Assembly (NCBI GenBank): GCA_024403415.1
Contig: JAKSRY010000001.1
Coordinates: 124,001-188,000, forward strand
DNA from: Lachnospiraceae bacterium
Lineage (GTDB): Bacteria; Bacillota; Clostridia; Lachnospirales; Lachnospiraceae
DNA length: 64,000 bases
Reading direction: 5' to 3'
Positions 8,719-17,254 of this stretch are shown one piece after another. The first letter of the stretch is position 1. Every line of letters starts with the position of its first letter. The notes under the pieces were generated by a model, which was not told the DNA's origin, made no database searches, and was given only the letters and a program-made list of their open reading frames with translations. Made by a program: the position numbers and the translations under genes.

Positions 8719-10314
8719 CTACTTACATTTCCATTCTTTAAGTTCGGTTCCGACACCTTCAAATACAAAGAAAAGATTCTCTACTCCTTTAACCGGTGCA
8801 CTAAATTCAACTTCGTAAGTAACAAAGTCTTCACTTGCCTTAAAGACAAGACTTGCCGTTTCTTCTCCATTCGGATATTTGATTCGAACAGATACTGCTC
8901 CATCTGTCTTTGCCTTCAGAGTGATATCAATTGAAGTCGCTCCATCTCCAAATTCAACATTTGTAAGCTGGATAAATGCACCATCCTCTTCAACAAGAAG
9001 ATTGGTATTTCCTACACCATTCTGAGCTGTAATATCATCTGCAGGTACTGTTTTAATTCCTGCTTCATTGGACATTGTTGAAAATGAAACAGTCTTAAAA
9101 GGATCCAGGTTCTGAAGCTGTTCAACACCCTCTTTTGTTCCTCTTGCTACTGCAAAGACACCATCTTCATTAATGTCAATCGAATCTATATTTACACTTC
9201 TGTAGCCATCATTCACGCCGGCCTTCTCTTCTATAAGACTTGCATGATAGGTAACATACCATTTGTCCTTGAATTCAAACATACAATGATGATTATTTCC
9301 ACCATTTTTGAAAAAGAATTCCGGATTCTTAAGAATGCTTCCAACAGTTTTAAATGGGCCCATAGGAGAATCACCAGCCATCTGTATTATTTCTCCGGAA
9401 CCAAAACCATACCCTTCACAACCGGAAGGCGGTACATTAAAGTTAGAGCAGTAGGAATATATATATTTGTCACCTACCTTATTGATTCCAGAGTCTTCAA
9501 AAAGATATAAAACGTTCTCCATAGGCTTTGGGTCTCCATCCAAATGAATCATATCATCCGTAAGCTTGGCAACCCTTGCTGTTCCTGGATTTGATATTTT
9601 ATCGTCCGAAGGGATTCCTCCGCCAAAATAAAGATATCCTGTTCCATCTTCATCAACCAAAACTGCAGGATCAAATAACCAGGTTACCTCAGCACATGTA
9701 GGTGTCTTTCTTGAAACAATTGCCTCTCCCAAAGGATCGACAAATGGACCTGTTGGTGAATCAGATGTGAGAACTGCTATTCCATTCCCACTATTTGCAA
9801 AGTAAAGGAAAAACTTAGGTTTCCCATCGATCATCTTCCAACATGCAGCAGGCGCCCATGAATTATTTCCCCATGTAGCCTGACCATTCTTACCTGCGGC
9901 AAAAATATCACCATGGTCTGTCCAGTTAACAAGATCTTCTGAAGAAATAACCCTGATAGTATCTATATTGGAATAATTATTTTTCTTAATAGTCCCATCA
10001 GCTTCGTACATGGTTTCATCACCTGTCATATAAAGATATACTCTTCCATCATATACCATTGCATACGGGTCAGCTGAATATTTGTGCGTAATAAGCGGAT
10101 TATGCTCCATTGGATTTTTAACACTATTCAAAGCTTTCATTTCACTAGTCTCCTTAATCATCTGCTCCGTTGTCTCTGCTTCCGAAAAATCAGAATTCGT
10201 TCCAGTTTCCACCTCTTTAGCATCGGTTTCACGAACCGTCTTTTCAGAATTTGCGCATCCGGCAAGTAACAACCCTGTCAGCAGTATAACAAATATTCCT
10301 TTTCTTTTATGCAT
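8719..10314 (-). CDS. Lipid-anchored glycoside hydrolase family 43 protein with C-terminal CBM6-like domain
   Basis: This 531-residue protein probably removes arabinose or xylose from plant hemicellulose at the cell surface. The signal peptide ends in LLAGC (Cys20), followed by a Glu/Thr-rich linker (about 21-70). The GH43 five-bladed domain follows: the base Asp lies in SADPY (Asp82), the pKa-modulating Asp probably in FDPAVLVDEDG, and the likely acid Glu in LFEDSGINK. Residues after about 400 form a beta-sandwich with features of CBM6 (ATSIDITLKAKTDG, SVRIKYPNGE). The start has AGGA eight bases upstream. The preceding lipoprotein gene ends only 54 bases away without a clear terminator. GH43 is firm; exact substrate is not, though arabinoxylan is likely. 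Confidence 0.9.
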   Translation of the reverse strand: MHKRKGIFVILLTGLLLAGCANSEKTVRETDAKEVETGTNSDFSEAETTEQMIKETSEMKALNSVKNPMEHNPLITHKYSADPYAMVYDGRVYLYMTGDETMYEADGTIKKNNYSNIDTIRVISSEDLVNWTDHGDIFAAGKNGQATWGNNSWAPAACWKMIDGKPKFFLYFANSGNGIAVLTSDSPTGPFVDPLGEAIVSRKTPTCAEVTWLFDPAVLVDEDGTGYLYFGGGIPSDDKISNPGTARVAKLTDDMIHLDGDPKPMENVLYLFEDSGINKVGDKYIYSYCSNFNVPPSGCEGYGFGSGEIIQMAGDSPMGPFKTVGSILKNPEFFFKNGGNNHHCMFEFKDKWYVTYHASLIEEKAGVNDGYRSVNIDSIDINEDGVFAVARGTKEGVEQLQNLDPFKTVSFSTMSNEAGIKTVPADDITAQNGVGNTNLLVEEDGAFIQLTNVEFGDGATSIDITLKAKTDGAVSVRIKYPNGEETASLVFKASEDFVTYEVEFSAPVKGVENLFFVFEGVGTELKEWKCK

Positions 10315-10368
10315 AATATATTCCTACAAACCATTCAATGGTAAATGAATCACATAAAATATAAAACC

Positions 10369-10893
10369 TTACTCTGTATATTCATCAAATAAACTTCCAT
10401 CGGCATTATAATAAATAAATGAAACTGCCTCCGGTCTTACACCTATCAGTGATTCTATCTGATCTTTCAAATCCTTGCAGGCACCTTTCAAGGCCTGTTT
10501 ATCAATAGTAATCATACTTGTATCAACTGATTCATCGTACACATAAAGATAGCATATGCTTTTTCCTACAATCTGAACATCTATGTCAGAATACATGTCT
10601 GTAAACTGCTCCTTTACAGTGGCTACGTCCTGCTGAAGCATATCCCAAAGACCGGATTGTATGACAATCGATTCAAAGTCAGTGTCTTCTACAGGCTGTT
10701 CTTCGATTACAGGTGTATCTTCAATCAAATCATCCGCAATATTTTCCGCTACTTCGTTTGTTTCTTCAACAACGGCAGTAACATTTTCTTCTGCTTCCTT
10801 TCTCTGTACAGAAGCCTCATTATCATCACCACCACATGCAATGAGTGATAATGACATAACTGCAACTAACAATAAACTTATCAACTTTTTCAT
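10369..10893 (-). CDS. Small lipoprotein, paralogue 1 (DUF4854-like)
   Basis: This is a 174-residue lipoprotein with signal peptide MKKLISLLLVAVMSL ending in IAC (Cys20). An acidic linker (about 22-70) leads to an alpha/beta domain that ends GVRPEAVSFIYYNADGSL. The start is ATG 10893, with GGGAGG upstream; the in-frame TTG at 10908 overlaps that site and is rejected. The gene has its own promoter. Its signal peptide and C-terminus closely match the next gene, and the DNA around the two starts is nearly the same, indicating duplication. Resemblance to DUF4854 lipoproteins is from memory of the fold pattern; the function is unknown. Confidence 0.75.
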   Translation of the reverse strand: MKKLISLLLVAVMSLSLIACGGDDNEASVQRKEAEENVTAVVEETNEVAENIADDLIEDTPVIEEQPVEDTDFESIVIQSGLWDMLQQDVATVKEQFTDMYSDIDVQIVGKSICYLYVYDESVDTSMITIDKQALKGACKDLKDQIESLIGVRPEAVSFIYYNADGSLFDEYTE

Positions 10894-10929
10894 AACTTTT
10901 CCTCCCAATTATTGTCACTAATCGTGCAA

Positions 10930-10958
10930 ATATTATCATTTACAAATAACATTGTCAA
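10930..10958 (-). promoter_or_regulatory. Promoter of small lipoprotein 1
   Basis: On the minus strand TTGACA (10953-10958), a 17-base spacer and TAATAT (10930-10935) form a near-consensus sigma-A promoter, leaving a leader of about 30 bases with GGGAGG before ATG 10893. Confidence 0.82.
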
Positions 10959-11001
10959 TTTTACTAATAATACTACTTTATTAACAGTTTCATTATAAAT
11001 G

Positions 11002-11030
11002 AAAAAACCGGATACCTTGCGGTATCCGGC
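11002..11030 (-). terminator. Terminator after small lipoprotein 2
   Basis: A perfect 9-bp stem CCGGATACC/GGTATCCGG with a four-base loop is followed on the minus strand by six T. It ends the 11060-11440 transcript. Confidence 0.9.
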
Positions 11031-11059
11031 AACATTGTTTTTACAGTCTGTAAAAGATA

Positions 11060-11440
11060 TTATTTTTCTGCCTCGAAAAATACTGATCCGTCAGCATTGT
11101 AATATACAAACTTAACTGTTTTAGGTGCAACTCCGATTGAAGCTTCAATTTCTTTCTTAACATCATCAACTGTTGATAATAAATCATTTTCGTCAATAAC
11201 TACATCGCTATTGTCAAAAGCTGCATCATAATAATACTTGTAAACAAGGCTGTCTCCTTCTGCACCAACAGAAATATCAGTATACAATCCCTCAAACATA
11301 TCCTTCATGCTTGAGAACTGCTCATTAAGAGAACTTTCGTAAGCAGAACCCTTATAAGAATCTGCAAAATTCTTGTCACCACATGCCATCAATGAAAGTG
11401 ACATTACTGCAACTAACAATAAACTTACTAACTTTTTCAT
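11060..11440 (-). CDS. Small lipoprotein, paralogue 2 (DUF4854-like)
   Basis: This is a 126-residue lipoprotein. The signal peptide MKKLVSLLLVAVMSL ends MAC with Cys20 lipidated. The mature part is a single domain with DISVGAEGDSLVYKYYYD and the shared ending GVAPKTVKFVYYNADGS. ATG 11440 has AGAGGAG upstream; the longer in-frame start at 11458 sits on that site. It has its own promoter and terminator, so it is monocistronic. It lacks the acidic linker of paralogue 1 but otherwise aligns with it along most of its length. Function unknown; the family name is tentative. Confidence 0.75.
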   Translation of the reverse strand: MKKLVSLLLVAVMSLSLMACGDKNFADSYKGSAYESSLNEQFSSMKDMFEGLYTDISVGAEGDSLVYKYYYDAAFDNSDVVIDENDLLSTVDDVKKEIEASIGVAPKTVKFVYYNADGSVFFEAEK

Positions 11441-11486
11441 AACTTTTCTCCTCTTCATAATTGAATATATTTTAACATCTTATGGA

Positions 11487-11515
11487 GAATAACATTCACC
11501 ATAGCATACTGTCAA
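11487..11515 (-). promoter_or_regulatory. Promoter of small lipoprotein 2
   Basis: TTGACA (11510-11515), a 17-base spacer and TTATTC (11487-11492) on the minus strand. The -35 is perfect, the -10 is weak. Confidence 0.62.
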
Positions 11516-11517
11516 TC

Positions 11518-11553
11518 AAAAAACCTACCTATTAATATTTGATAAAAGGTAGG
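11518..11553 (-). terminator. Terminator of the ftsEX-to-lipoprotein gene run
   Basis: A 7-bp stem CCTACCT/AGGTAGG (11524-11553 outer limits) with a 16-base AT-rich loop is followed on the minus strand by a T-run. It lies just after the stop at 11576. The long loop makes it weaker than its neighbours. Confidence 0.65.
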
Positions 11554-11575
11554 CTTTAGTATATTTTGTACAAAA

Positions 11576-12064
11576 TCAGTTGTTGGAATACACCATGTTC
11601 CCCTGGTAATCGTAATGCTTATATGTAATACTTTCAGGTCTTACTCTCCATCCCTGTTCAAAAGAATCAGAAGTTTCCTTAACTATTTCATCCCAATCTG
11701 CTTCTTTAAGCTGCTCAACATCGATTTCGTACCCTTGGACATAATAATATCTGTATTCAACATTGTTTCCACTAAACTCTGTCTCAATCGCAGTATAAAT
11801 ATCAGGATACATTTCAAGGATAGTTTCTGTATCTTTTTTAATCAGTTGTTTTATTTTATCATGAGCCGATATTGTTTCCAACGTAACCGTAGAACTCTCA
11901 AGTCCATTCTGTTCAGCCTCATTGAATGCTGCATCAACAGCTTCTTTCAGCATTTTCTGTGCTTCTTCATTCTGTTTTGAAGTATTACTACCACATCCGA
12001 CAAGAGTAAACACCAACAATAAGGATGCCAAAATACATACAATTTTACTAATGTTTTTTTTCAT
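11576..12064 (-). CDS. Small lipoprotein, paralogue 3 (DUF4854-like)
   Basis: This is a 162-residue lipoprotein. The signal peptide ends LVGC (Cys24). A helical, Glu-rich stretch (about 30-75) is followed by a domain with NNVEYRYYYVQGYE and the ending RVRPESITYKHYDYQG, which matches the corresponding parts of paralogues 1 and 2 in spacing. It begins 11 bases after the SGNH-type gene on the same strand, so it is the last gene of the ftsE-ftsX-M23-S41-SGNH run, unlike its two paralogues, which have their own promoters. Function unknown. Confidence 0.72.
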   Translation of the reverse strand: MKKNISKIVCILASLLLVFTLVGCGSNTSKQNEEAQKMLKEAVDAAFNEAEQNGLESSTVTLETISAHDKIKQLIKKDTETILEMYPDIYTAIETEFSGNNVEYRYYYVQGYEIDVEQLKEADWDEIVKETSDSFEQGWRVRPESITYKHYDYQGNMVYSNN

Positions 12065-12075
12065 ATAAGTATCCT

Positions 12076-13050
12076 TTAACCTTCATCTCCTGAACTGGTT
12101 ACAACTGCTGCCTTATTAATTACTTCAGCAATTCTGTCAGCAAGCACTTCCCTTCCTTTATCATTATAATGCATATGGTCTGTCATATACTCTTTATAAT
12201 TATCCTCATTGATAGTTCCGTAATAATTATCAATGACTGAACAGCCCTTACCGACTACGGCACCAACTTCGTTCTCAACGTAAAATGGTAATGGTCCATT
12301 TCCTATATCTTTTGTTGTTCCACTGTATAATTTGCCGTTAGCATCCATATACTGTGCATAGGTTGGAGTCATAACAAAGGTTCTGATATGTGGCCAGTTC
12401 TGATTGACAACATCAAGGAAGAAAGCAATACCTCCTGTAAATGCCATTGGATCCTCGGGTACTGCTTCATTTGTACATGGGGTTCCATTATTATAGTCTG
12501 TGCTGTCATACATAATGACAATTACATCAATTGCATTCATATCAACAGTTTCAAGTGCCTGAACACCAACAATATAAGCATCCGGATTATCCATATAATT
12601 GGCTGCGCCATACAAATTTCCGTAATCACTGATTAATAAAGCATTAGCTATCGACGGAAGACTAAAATGATCCATTGGATAATTAGGATCCATTGGATAA
12701 TATTTAAATGCAGATGATGAATTAGGGAACGATGCATTAATCATACGTCCTTTTGTCTTCTGTCCGATTAATTGTGAAAGACCTTTTTCACTTCTGTCAT
12801 CGGAAAACGGATTGTTTCCAAGGCATAATATCGTAATTTCTTCACCCTGCTCATGACCATCAAGCCTTGACGAATCCATCGGGATAATCATATCCATAAC
12901 TTCCACATCAAACTCTGACGGATCCACCTGCTCTATATTGGCTTCCGGATCAGATCCCATATTCCAGGAAATAAGTCTGTAAGCTGCAAGCCCCACCAGC
13001 AAAACTATTGCAGATAAAAGAACAATATGTACTATAGTTGTTTTTTTCAT
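12076..13050 (-). CDS. Membrane-anchored SGNH/GDSL-hydrolase-like protein
   Basis: This 324-residue protein has one N-terminal membrane helix (about 8-30) and an extracellular SGNH-like domain. Block V is clear: TDHMHYNDKGREVLADRI with Asp291 and His294. The start of the domain (ITILCLGNNPFS) is where GDS(L) is expected, but the usual Asp-Ser pair is replaced by Asn-Asn, and the block III Asn is also not obvious (IVIMYDSTDYNNG). It may therefore be degenerate, or use another nucleophile. It starts one base after the S41 protease stops. SGNH proteins in such clusters often modify acyl groups on cell-wall polymers; that role is inference. Confidence 0.7.
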   Translation of the reverse strand: MKKTTIVHIVLLSAIVLLVGLAAYRLISWNMGSDPEANIEQVDPSEFDVEVMDMIIPMDSSRLDGHEQGEEITILCLGNNPFSDDRSEKGLSQLIGQKTKGRMINASFPNSSSAFKYYPMDPNYPMDHFSLPSIANALLISDYGNLYGAANYMDNPDAYIVGVQALETVDMNAIDVIVIMYDSTDYNNGTPCTNEAVPEDPMAFTGGIAFFLDVVNQNWPHIRTFVMTPTYAQYMDANGKLYSGTTKDIGNGPLPFYVENEVGAVVGKGCSVIDNYYGTINEDNYKEYMTDHMHYNDKGREVLADRIAEVINKAAVVTSSGDEG

Positions 13051-13051
13051 T

Positions 13052-14299
13052 TTATTTTCCCATCTTTTCTTTCAGTATTTTTATTGCTGCATCCACCTGG
13101 GTATCAGTTCCGTCTTGTTCAGCAAGTTCCTTATCGTATTCAACTTCTACGTCAGGTTCTATTCCTGTCCCATGTATATTTCTACCATTTGGTGTAAAAT
13201 AACTACTGATTGTAAGCTTAACTGCGGTACCGTCATCAAGTCTGAAGACGTTCTGCACTATACCTTTACCAAAGGTTTTCTGTCCGACAACTACTCCCTT
13301 TTCATAGTCCTGAATCGCACCGGAAAGGATTTCTGATGCACTTGCCGAATATTTGTTAACAAGAACAACCAGAGGGATATCCAGTTCATTCTTTCCATCG
13401 CACGTATAATCTTTTCGATTACCATTCTTGTCTTCCGTGTAGACAACCACGCCCTTTGGAAGAATTTTTCTTGCTATGTCAACACAGGTACTCAGATTAC
13501 CACCCGGATTATTTCGAAGATCAATAATTAAAGCCTTCATTCCATCGTTCTTCAGAGTATCATATGCCTCCTCATACTGCTTCAGAGTAACATCATCGAA
13601 TTCCTTAATCTGAATATATCCTATATCTTTTTCATCAATAATACTGCCATAAACAACAGTATTGGTCTCAATCGCACTCATTCTTGTGAGTGTCTTGGTG
13701 ATCAATTCACCGTTTCTTGAAAAAGTGATTTCTACTGTCGTTCCTTCAGGTCCTTTAATCAGTTTTACGAGTTTATCAAGCGAATAACCTATAACATCCT
13801 CACCATTAACATTAACAATAAGGTCACCATTTTGAAGATCATTCTGCTCAGCCGAAGATCCTTCAACAGTTCCGCTGATTTCAGCTACTCCGTTTTCATT
13901 AATGGAAACATAGCAGCCTATTCCGTAAGAAACACCTTCAATGCCATTGAGCATTTCCTTCATTTCACTTTGAGAATAATAGTTTGAATACGGATCTCCC
14001 AATGACGCTATCATGCCACGGAATATACCCTCTTTAACATTATCATCGCTGACCGTATCATTGTAAATGTAAAACTTATCATTAATAAGCTGCTGAATCT
14101 TCTTTGCCTTATCCAATGCCTTTTCATCAATAATGTTGTCCTGTGCGGTATTTAACTTACCTTTTGAAAAGAAAAGAAGGTAACTTAAAAAACCTATTCC
14201 AAACATCAATATCGATATCAGCACACCAAAAAGTAAACCTTTTAGGAATGTGCTATTCTGTTTTTTAATTTCGTTTGACTCGTACTGATTTACATCCAT
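13052..14299 (-). CDS. ctpA: C-terminal processing peptidase (S41 family, CtpA-type)
   Basis: This 415-residue serine protease is anchored by an N-terminal helix (about 20-45) and acts outside the membrane. A PDZ domain (about 115-190, with ENDLQNGDLIVNVNGEDV) precedes the S41 core. The Ser/Lys dyad is visible: the middle Ser of SASASE and the Lys of FGKG, 25 residues apart as in known Ctp proteases. The gene sits between an M23 hydrolase and an SGNH-like protein, downstream of ftsEX, which suggests processing or turnover of envelope proteins. The ribosome site (TTGGA about 10 bases upstream) is weak. The symbol follows the family; orthology within it is not tested. Confidence 0.93.
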   Translation of the reverse strand: MDVNQYESNEIKKQNSTFLKGLLFGVLISILMFGIGFLSYLLFFSKGKLNTAQDNIIDEKALDKAKKIQQLINDKFYIYNDTVSDDNVKEGIFRGMIASLGDPYSNYYSQSEMKEMLNGIEGVSYGIGCYVSINENGVAEISGTVEGSSAEQNDLQNGDLIVNVNGEDVIGYSLDKLVKLIKGPEGTTVEITFSRNGELITKTLTRMSAIETNTVVYGSIIDEKDIGYIQIKEFDDVTLKQYEEAYDTLKNDGMKALIIDLRNNPGGNLSTCVDIARKILPKGVVVYTEDKNGNRKDYTCDGKNELDIPLVVLVNKYSASASEILSGAIQDYEKGVVVGQKTFGKGIVQNVFRLDDGTAVKLTISSYFTPNGRNIHGTGIEPDVEVEYDKELAEQDGTDTQVDAAIKILKEKMGK

Positions 14300-14354
14300 T
14301 GTCTAAATATCCAATATATTTATTTTTCACCATAACCGCAGATATTATATCATT

Positions 14355-15587
14355 CTATCGGCTGATATAATTCCATGGACTGGTATACTCACCATTAACT
14401 CGCACCGAAAAGTGAAGATGTGGACCTGTAGATCTTCCCGTACTTCCGACTGCAGCAATCTTCTGACCTCTTGAAACTTCAGCTCCTTTACTTACATACA
14501 ATGCTGACGCATGCATGTAAATAGTATATATTCCATCTCCATGATTAATCATTATATAATTCCCCATGGTATCACTGTAGCCTGCTGCCGTCACCGTACC
14601 GGTATAAGCAGCAAGTATCGGGGTTCCGGTATCGGCTGCCATATCTATTCCATTATGAAACTGCTCCCTTTTAAGAATAGGATGTATTCTGTAACCATAT
14701 TCACTGGAAATTCTTTTTACAGCAGGACAGGGATTGCAGAACTTACCGCCATCGTATCTTCTCTGTTGCTCTTCTGCCAGCCTCTTTCGTTCTTCTGCAA
14801 TAGCTGCTTCCAAAACCTTAATTACATCATTCTGCTCACGAATTTCGGCTTCATACTCTGCCATGGCAGCTTCTTTCGAATTAATATCTGAATTAAGGCT
14901 GGCTATCTGTGCCTCTCCTTCTTCTACGAGTTCCTCAAGATTTTTCTTTTCCTTTTCCTGAGCCTCTTTGGTATCATCGAGCACTACTTTTTCTTCTTCC
15001 AAAGTCTTTTTACATAATGATACATATTCGGAATAAGCAACATATTCATCCAGCATTCTTCTGTCATAAGCTGACATCTTTTCAATATATTCTGCCTTGT
15101 TAAGAGATTCTGCAAAGTTTCCATCGCCAAAGATAAAGCTAACCTTTAAGGCATCACCCTTTTCATAAAGAAACTTAATTCTCTTTTTCATTGCCTCATA
15201 CTGAGCTCTCTGAGTAGCCAGTGCTTCTTCAAGTTCCAGTTCCGTCTCGGCAATTTCATTCTCTTTATTTCTTATTTTTTCTGACAGGTCATTTATTTTA
15301 TTACGTACCTCATCAAGTGTTGCATCAAGCTGTGCAACATATGCTGCTTCATCTGCCTTAGCCTTTTCAAGCTCGGATTTTGCATTTTTAACATTTGTAA
15401 GATTATTCTGAAGGGACTTCTTTTCTTTTTCGGCTTCAGCCAGTTCCGCTTCTTTTGCTTTAATTTTATCGTTGGTTAATTCACCATAAGCAGACTTTGC
15501 CACTAATGATGAATTATAAGAAAAGGATAAAGCCAATATGAAAATAAGCGATAAACAGCAAAGCCGTTTAAGAAATGTCATAGTCAT
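14355..15587 (-). CDS. Secreted M23 peptidoglycan hydrolase with coiled coil (EnvC/PcsB-like)
   Basis: This is a 410-residue exported murein hydrolase. It has a signal peptide (about 1-30), long coiled-coil segments (about 35-275, runs of Glu, Lys and Ala heptads) and a C-terminal LytM/M23 domain. Zinc ligands are visible in HNGIDMA and HLHFSV. The gene begins in the stop codon of ftsX (TAATG), so the two are translationally coupled. By analogy with EnvC, PcsB and CwlO, which are activated through FtsEX, this is likely the hydrolase partner of the adjacent FtsEX complex. Unlike EnvC it keeps zinc ligands and should be active itself. Confidence 0.9.
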   Translation of the reverse strand: MTMTFLKRLCCLSLIFILALSFSYNSSLVAKSAYGELTNDKIKAKEAELAEAEKEKKSLQNNLTNVKNAKSELEKAKADEAAYVAQLDATLDEVRNKINDLSEKIRNKENEIAETELELEEALATQRAQYEAMKKRIKFLYEKGDALKVSFIFGDGNFAESLNKAEYIEKMSAYDRRMLDEYVAYSEYVSLCKKTLEEEKVVLDDTKEAQEKEKKNLEELVEEGEAQIASLNSDINSKEAAMAEYEAEIREQNDVIKVLEAAIAEERKRLAEEQQRRYDGGKFCNPCPAVKRISSEYGYRIHPILKREQFHNGIDMAADTGTPILAAYTGTVTAAGYSDTMGNYIMINHGDGIYTIYMHASALYVSKGAEVSRGQKIAAVGSTGRSTGPHLHFSVRVNGEYTSPWNYISR

Positions 15588-16480
15588 TAAACCTTTATGT
15601 GCCTTCTTACCGTAATTGTACTTCCAAGGAAACCTATTCCAACACCAATTATCAATGATACCGGAAGGTAATATCTGAATATATCATGTACCGAAAGGAA
15701 AACCAGTAAATCATCGAGTGTCTGATATTCCATTTCAAAGTATTTAATTACCTTGTTATAAAGGAAGTAAATAATGATATCCGGAATTGCAGCACCAACA
15801 GCACCGATTATCATACCTTCGATTACGAAAGGTGCACGTACAAAATAGTCAGTGGCACCAATATACTTCATAATCGCAATTTCTTCCTTTCTGACAGAAA
15901 TACCGGTTGCAACAGTATTGCTTATAAGGAAAATAGATACCGAAAGCAGGATTATAATGATTGCTGCGGAAATATATGCAACAAAACCATTAACACCTGT
16001 CAGTGTAGTTGCTGTTACTTCGGATCTGTTGACTGTCCTGATGCCTGATACAGCTTCAAGATAAGTAACAAGCTCCGGCTGTTTTGAGACATCCTTCATG
16101 AAAATATTTATGCTTGAAGAATCAGCAAGCGGATTCTCTGTAAATCCATCGGCATATTCACCCAAATATTCATCCTTAAAATCTTCCCAGGCAGCATCTG
16201 CAGATATGTAATCGGAATGATCAACCTCAGGTCTCTTATCAATCAGAGCCTGAATCTCATTGATTCTGTCCTCGGTAATTCCCTGGTCAAAGAATACAGT
16301 GACAGAAACACCCTTCTGCACATTCTTGACCATATTCTCAACATTTGCTACTACACAGTAAAATACACCAAGCAGGAACAGGCAGGCTCCGATAGTGGCT
16401 ATTGAAGCCATTGAGAAACCTTTATTTCTAAAAATATTAACAAAACCCTGTTTAATCGAGTAAAAAAACGACCTAATATT
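15587..16480 (-). CDS. ftsX: Cell division permease FtsX
   Basis: This is the 297-residue membrane subunit of the FtsEX complex, which transmits ATP-driven changes to cell-wall hydrolases. Four membrane helices are visible: near residue 25, then three around 165-190, 210-230 and 265-290, with a large extracellular loop (about 45-160) between the first two. I chose ATG 16480 (MNIRSFFYSIKQGF), which has AAAGGGGTGG eight bases upstream; the longer frame from 16510 would place that site inside the gene. It overlaps the end of ftsE by 8 bases and is followed directly by the M23 hydrolase. Confidence 0.95.
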   Translation of the reverse strand, partial: NIRSFFYSIKQGFVNIFRNKGFSMASIATIGACLFLLGVFYCVVANVENMVKNVQKGVSVTVFFDQGITEDRINEIQALIDKRPEVDHSDYISADAAWEDFKDEYLGEYADGFTENPLADSSSINIFMKDVSKQPELVTYLEAVSGIRTVNRSEVTATTLTGVNGFVAYISAAIIIILLSVSIFLISNTVATGISVRKEEIAIMKYIGATDYFVRAPFVIEGMIIGAVGAAIPDIIIYFLYNKVIKYFEMEYQTLDDLLVFLSVHDIFRYYLPVSLIIGVGIGFLGSTITVRRHIKV

Positions 16481-17234
16481 CATAGCTGTAGCCACCCCTT
16501 TCTTCATCACTGATGATTACACCTTTTTTCATGGTTACAACTCGTTTTTTCATGGTATCAACAATTTCTCTGTTATGAGTAACCATAAGTATTGTTGTTC
16601 CATTTTCATTGATTTTCTCAAGAAGCTTCATTATTTCCCAGGTTGTATCAGGGTCAAGGTTACCTGTGGGCTCATCTGCAAGAAGAATTGCAGGTCTGTT
16701 AATAAGTGCTCTTGCAATCGCAACTCTCTGCTGTTCTCCACCTGATAACTCTCTTGGAAGCGCCTTATATTTACCGGCAAGTCCTACAACTGAAAGAACC
16801 GCCGGAACATTTCTCTTTATTTCTTTAATCGGTGTCTGAATAATTCTCTGGGCAAATGCAACATTTTCGTATACATTTCTGTCCTTGAGAAGTCTGAAAT
16901 CCTGGAACACTATTCCAAGGCTTCTTCTATACTTGGGCACCTTTCTTCTACGAAGTTTTGAAAGGTTTTCACCCATAACGGTAACCTTTCCTTTGGTAGC
17001 CGTAAGCTCTCTCAGAAGAAGTTTTATCATTGTCGATTTACCTGATCCACTATCACCAATGATAAAAACAAACTCACCTTTTTTAATATGAAGGTCAACC
17101 CCGTTTAATGCAGGAGCACCTGTACTGTATGACTTGCTGACATTCTCAAGAGTAATAATGTCACCATTTGGATTCAAACGTAATTTTGCTTTCTTATTTC
17201 CTCTTGCACGACCTCTTCTTGTCTCTTCACTCAT
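16473..17234 (-). CDS. ftsE: Cell division ATP-binding protein FtsE
   Basis: FtsE is the cytoplasmic ATPase of FtsEX. Walker A is GDSGSGKST (about 59-67), the signature is LSGGEQQRVAIARAL, Walker B LLADEPTGNLDP, and the switch His lies in VTHNRE. At 253 residues it is slightly longer than usual because of a basic N-terminal extension (RRGRARGNKKAKLRL) before the ABC core starts near residue 30, and an acidic/Tyr-rich tail. It begins 20 bases after the CdaR-type regulator and overlaps ftsX. The order ftsE-ftsX-hydrolase-ctpA points to one division/cell-wall operon. Confidence 0.96.
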   Translation of the reverse strand: MSEETRRGRARGNKKAKLRLNPNGDIITLENVSKSYSTGAPALNGVDLHIKKGEFVFIIGDSGSGKSTMIKLLLRELTATKGKVTVMGENLSKLRRRKVPKYRRSLGIVFQDFRLLKDRNVYENVAFAQRIIQTPIKEIKRNVPAVLSVVGLAGKYKALPRELSGGEQQRVAIARALINRPAILLADEPTGNLDPDTTWEIMKLLEKINENGTTILMVTHNREIVDTMKKRVVTMKKGVIISDEERGGYSYEY

Positions 17235-17254
17235 AAAAGTTCGTCTCCTATTTA

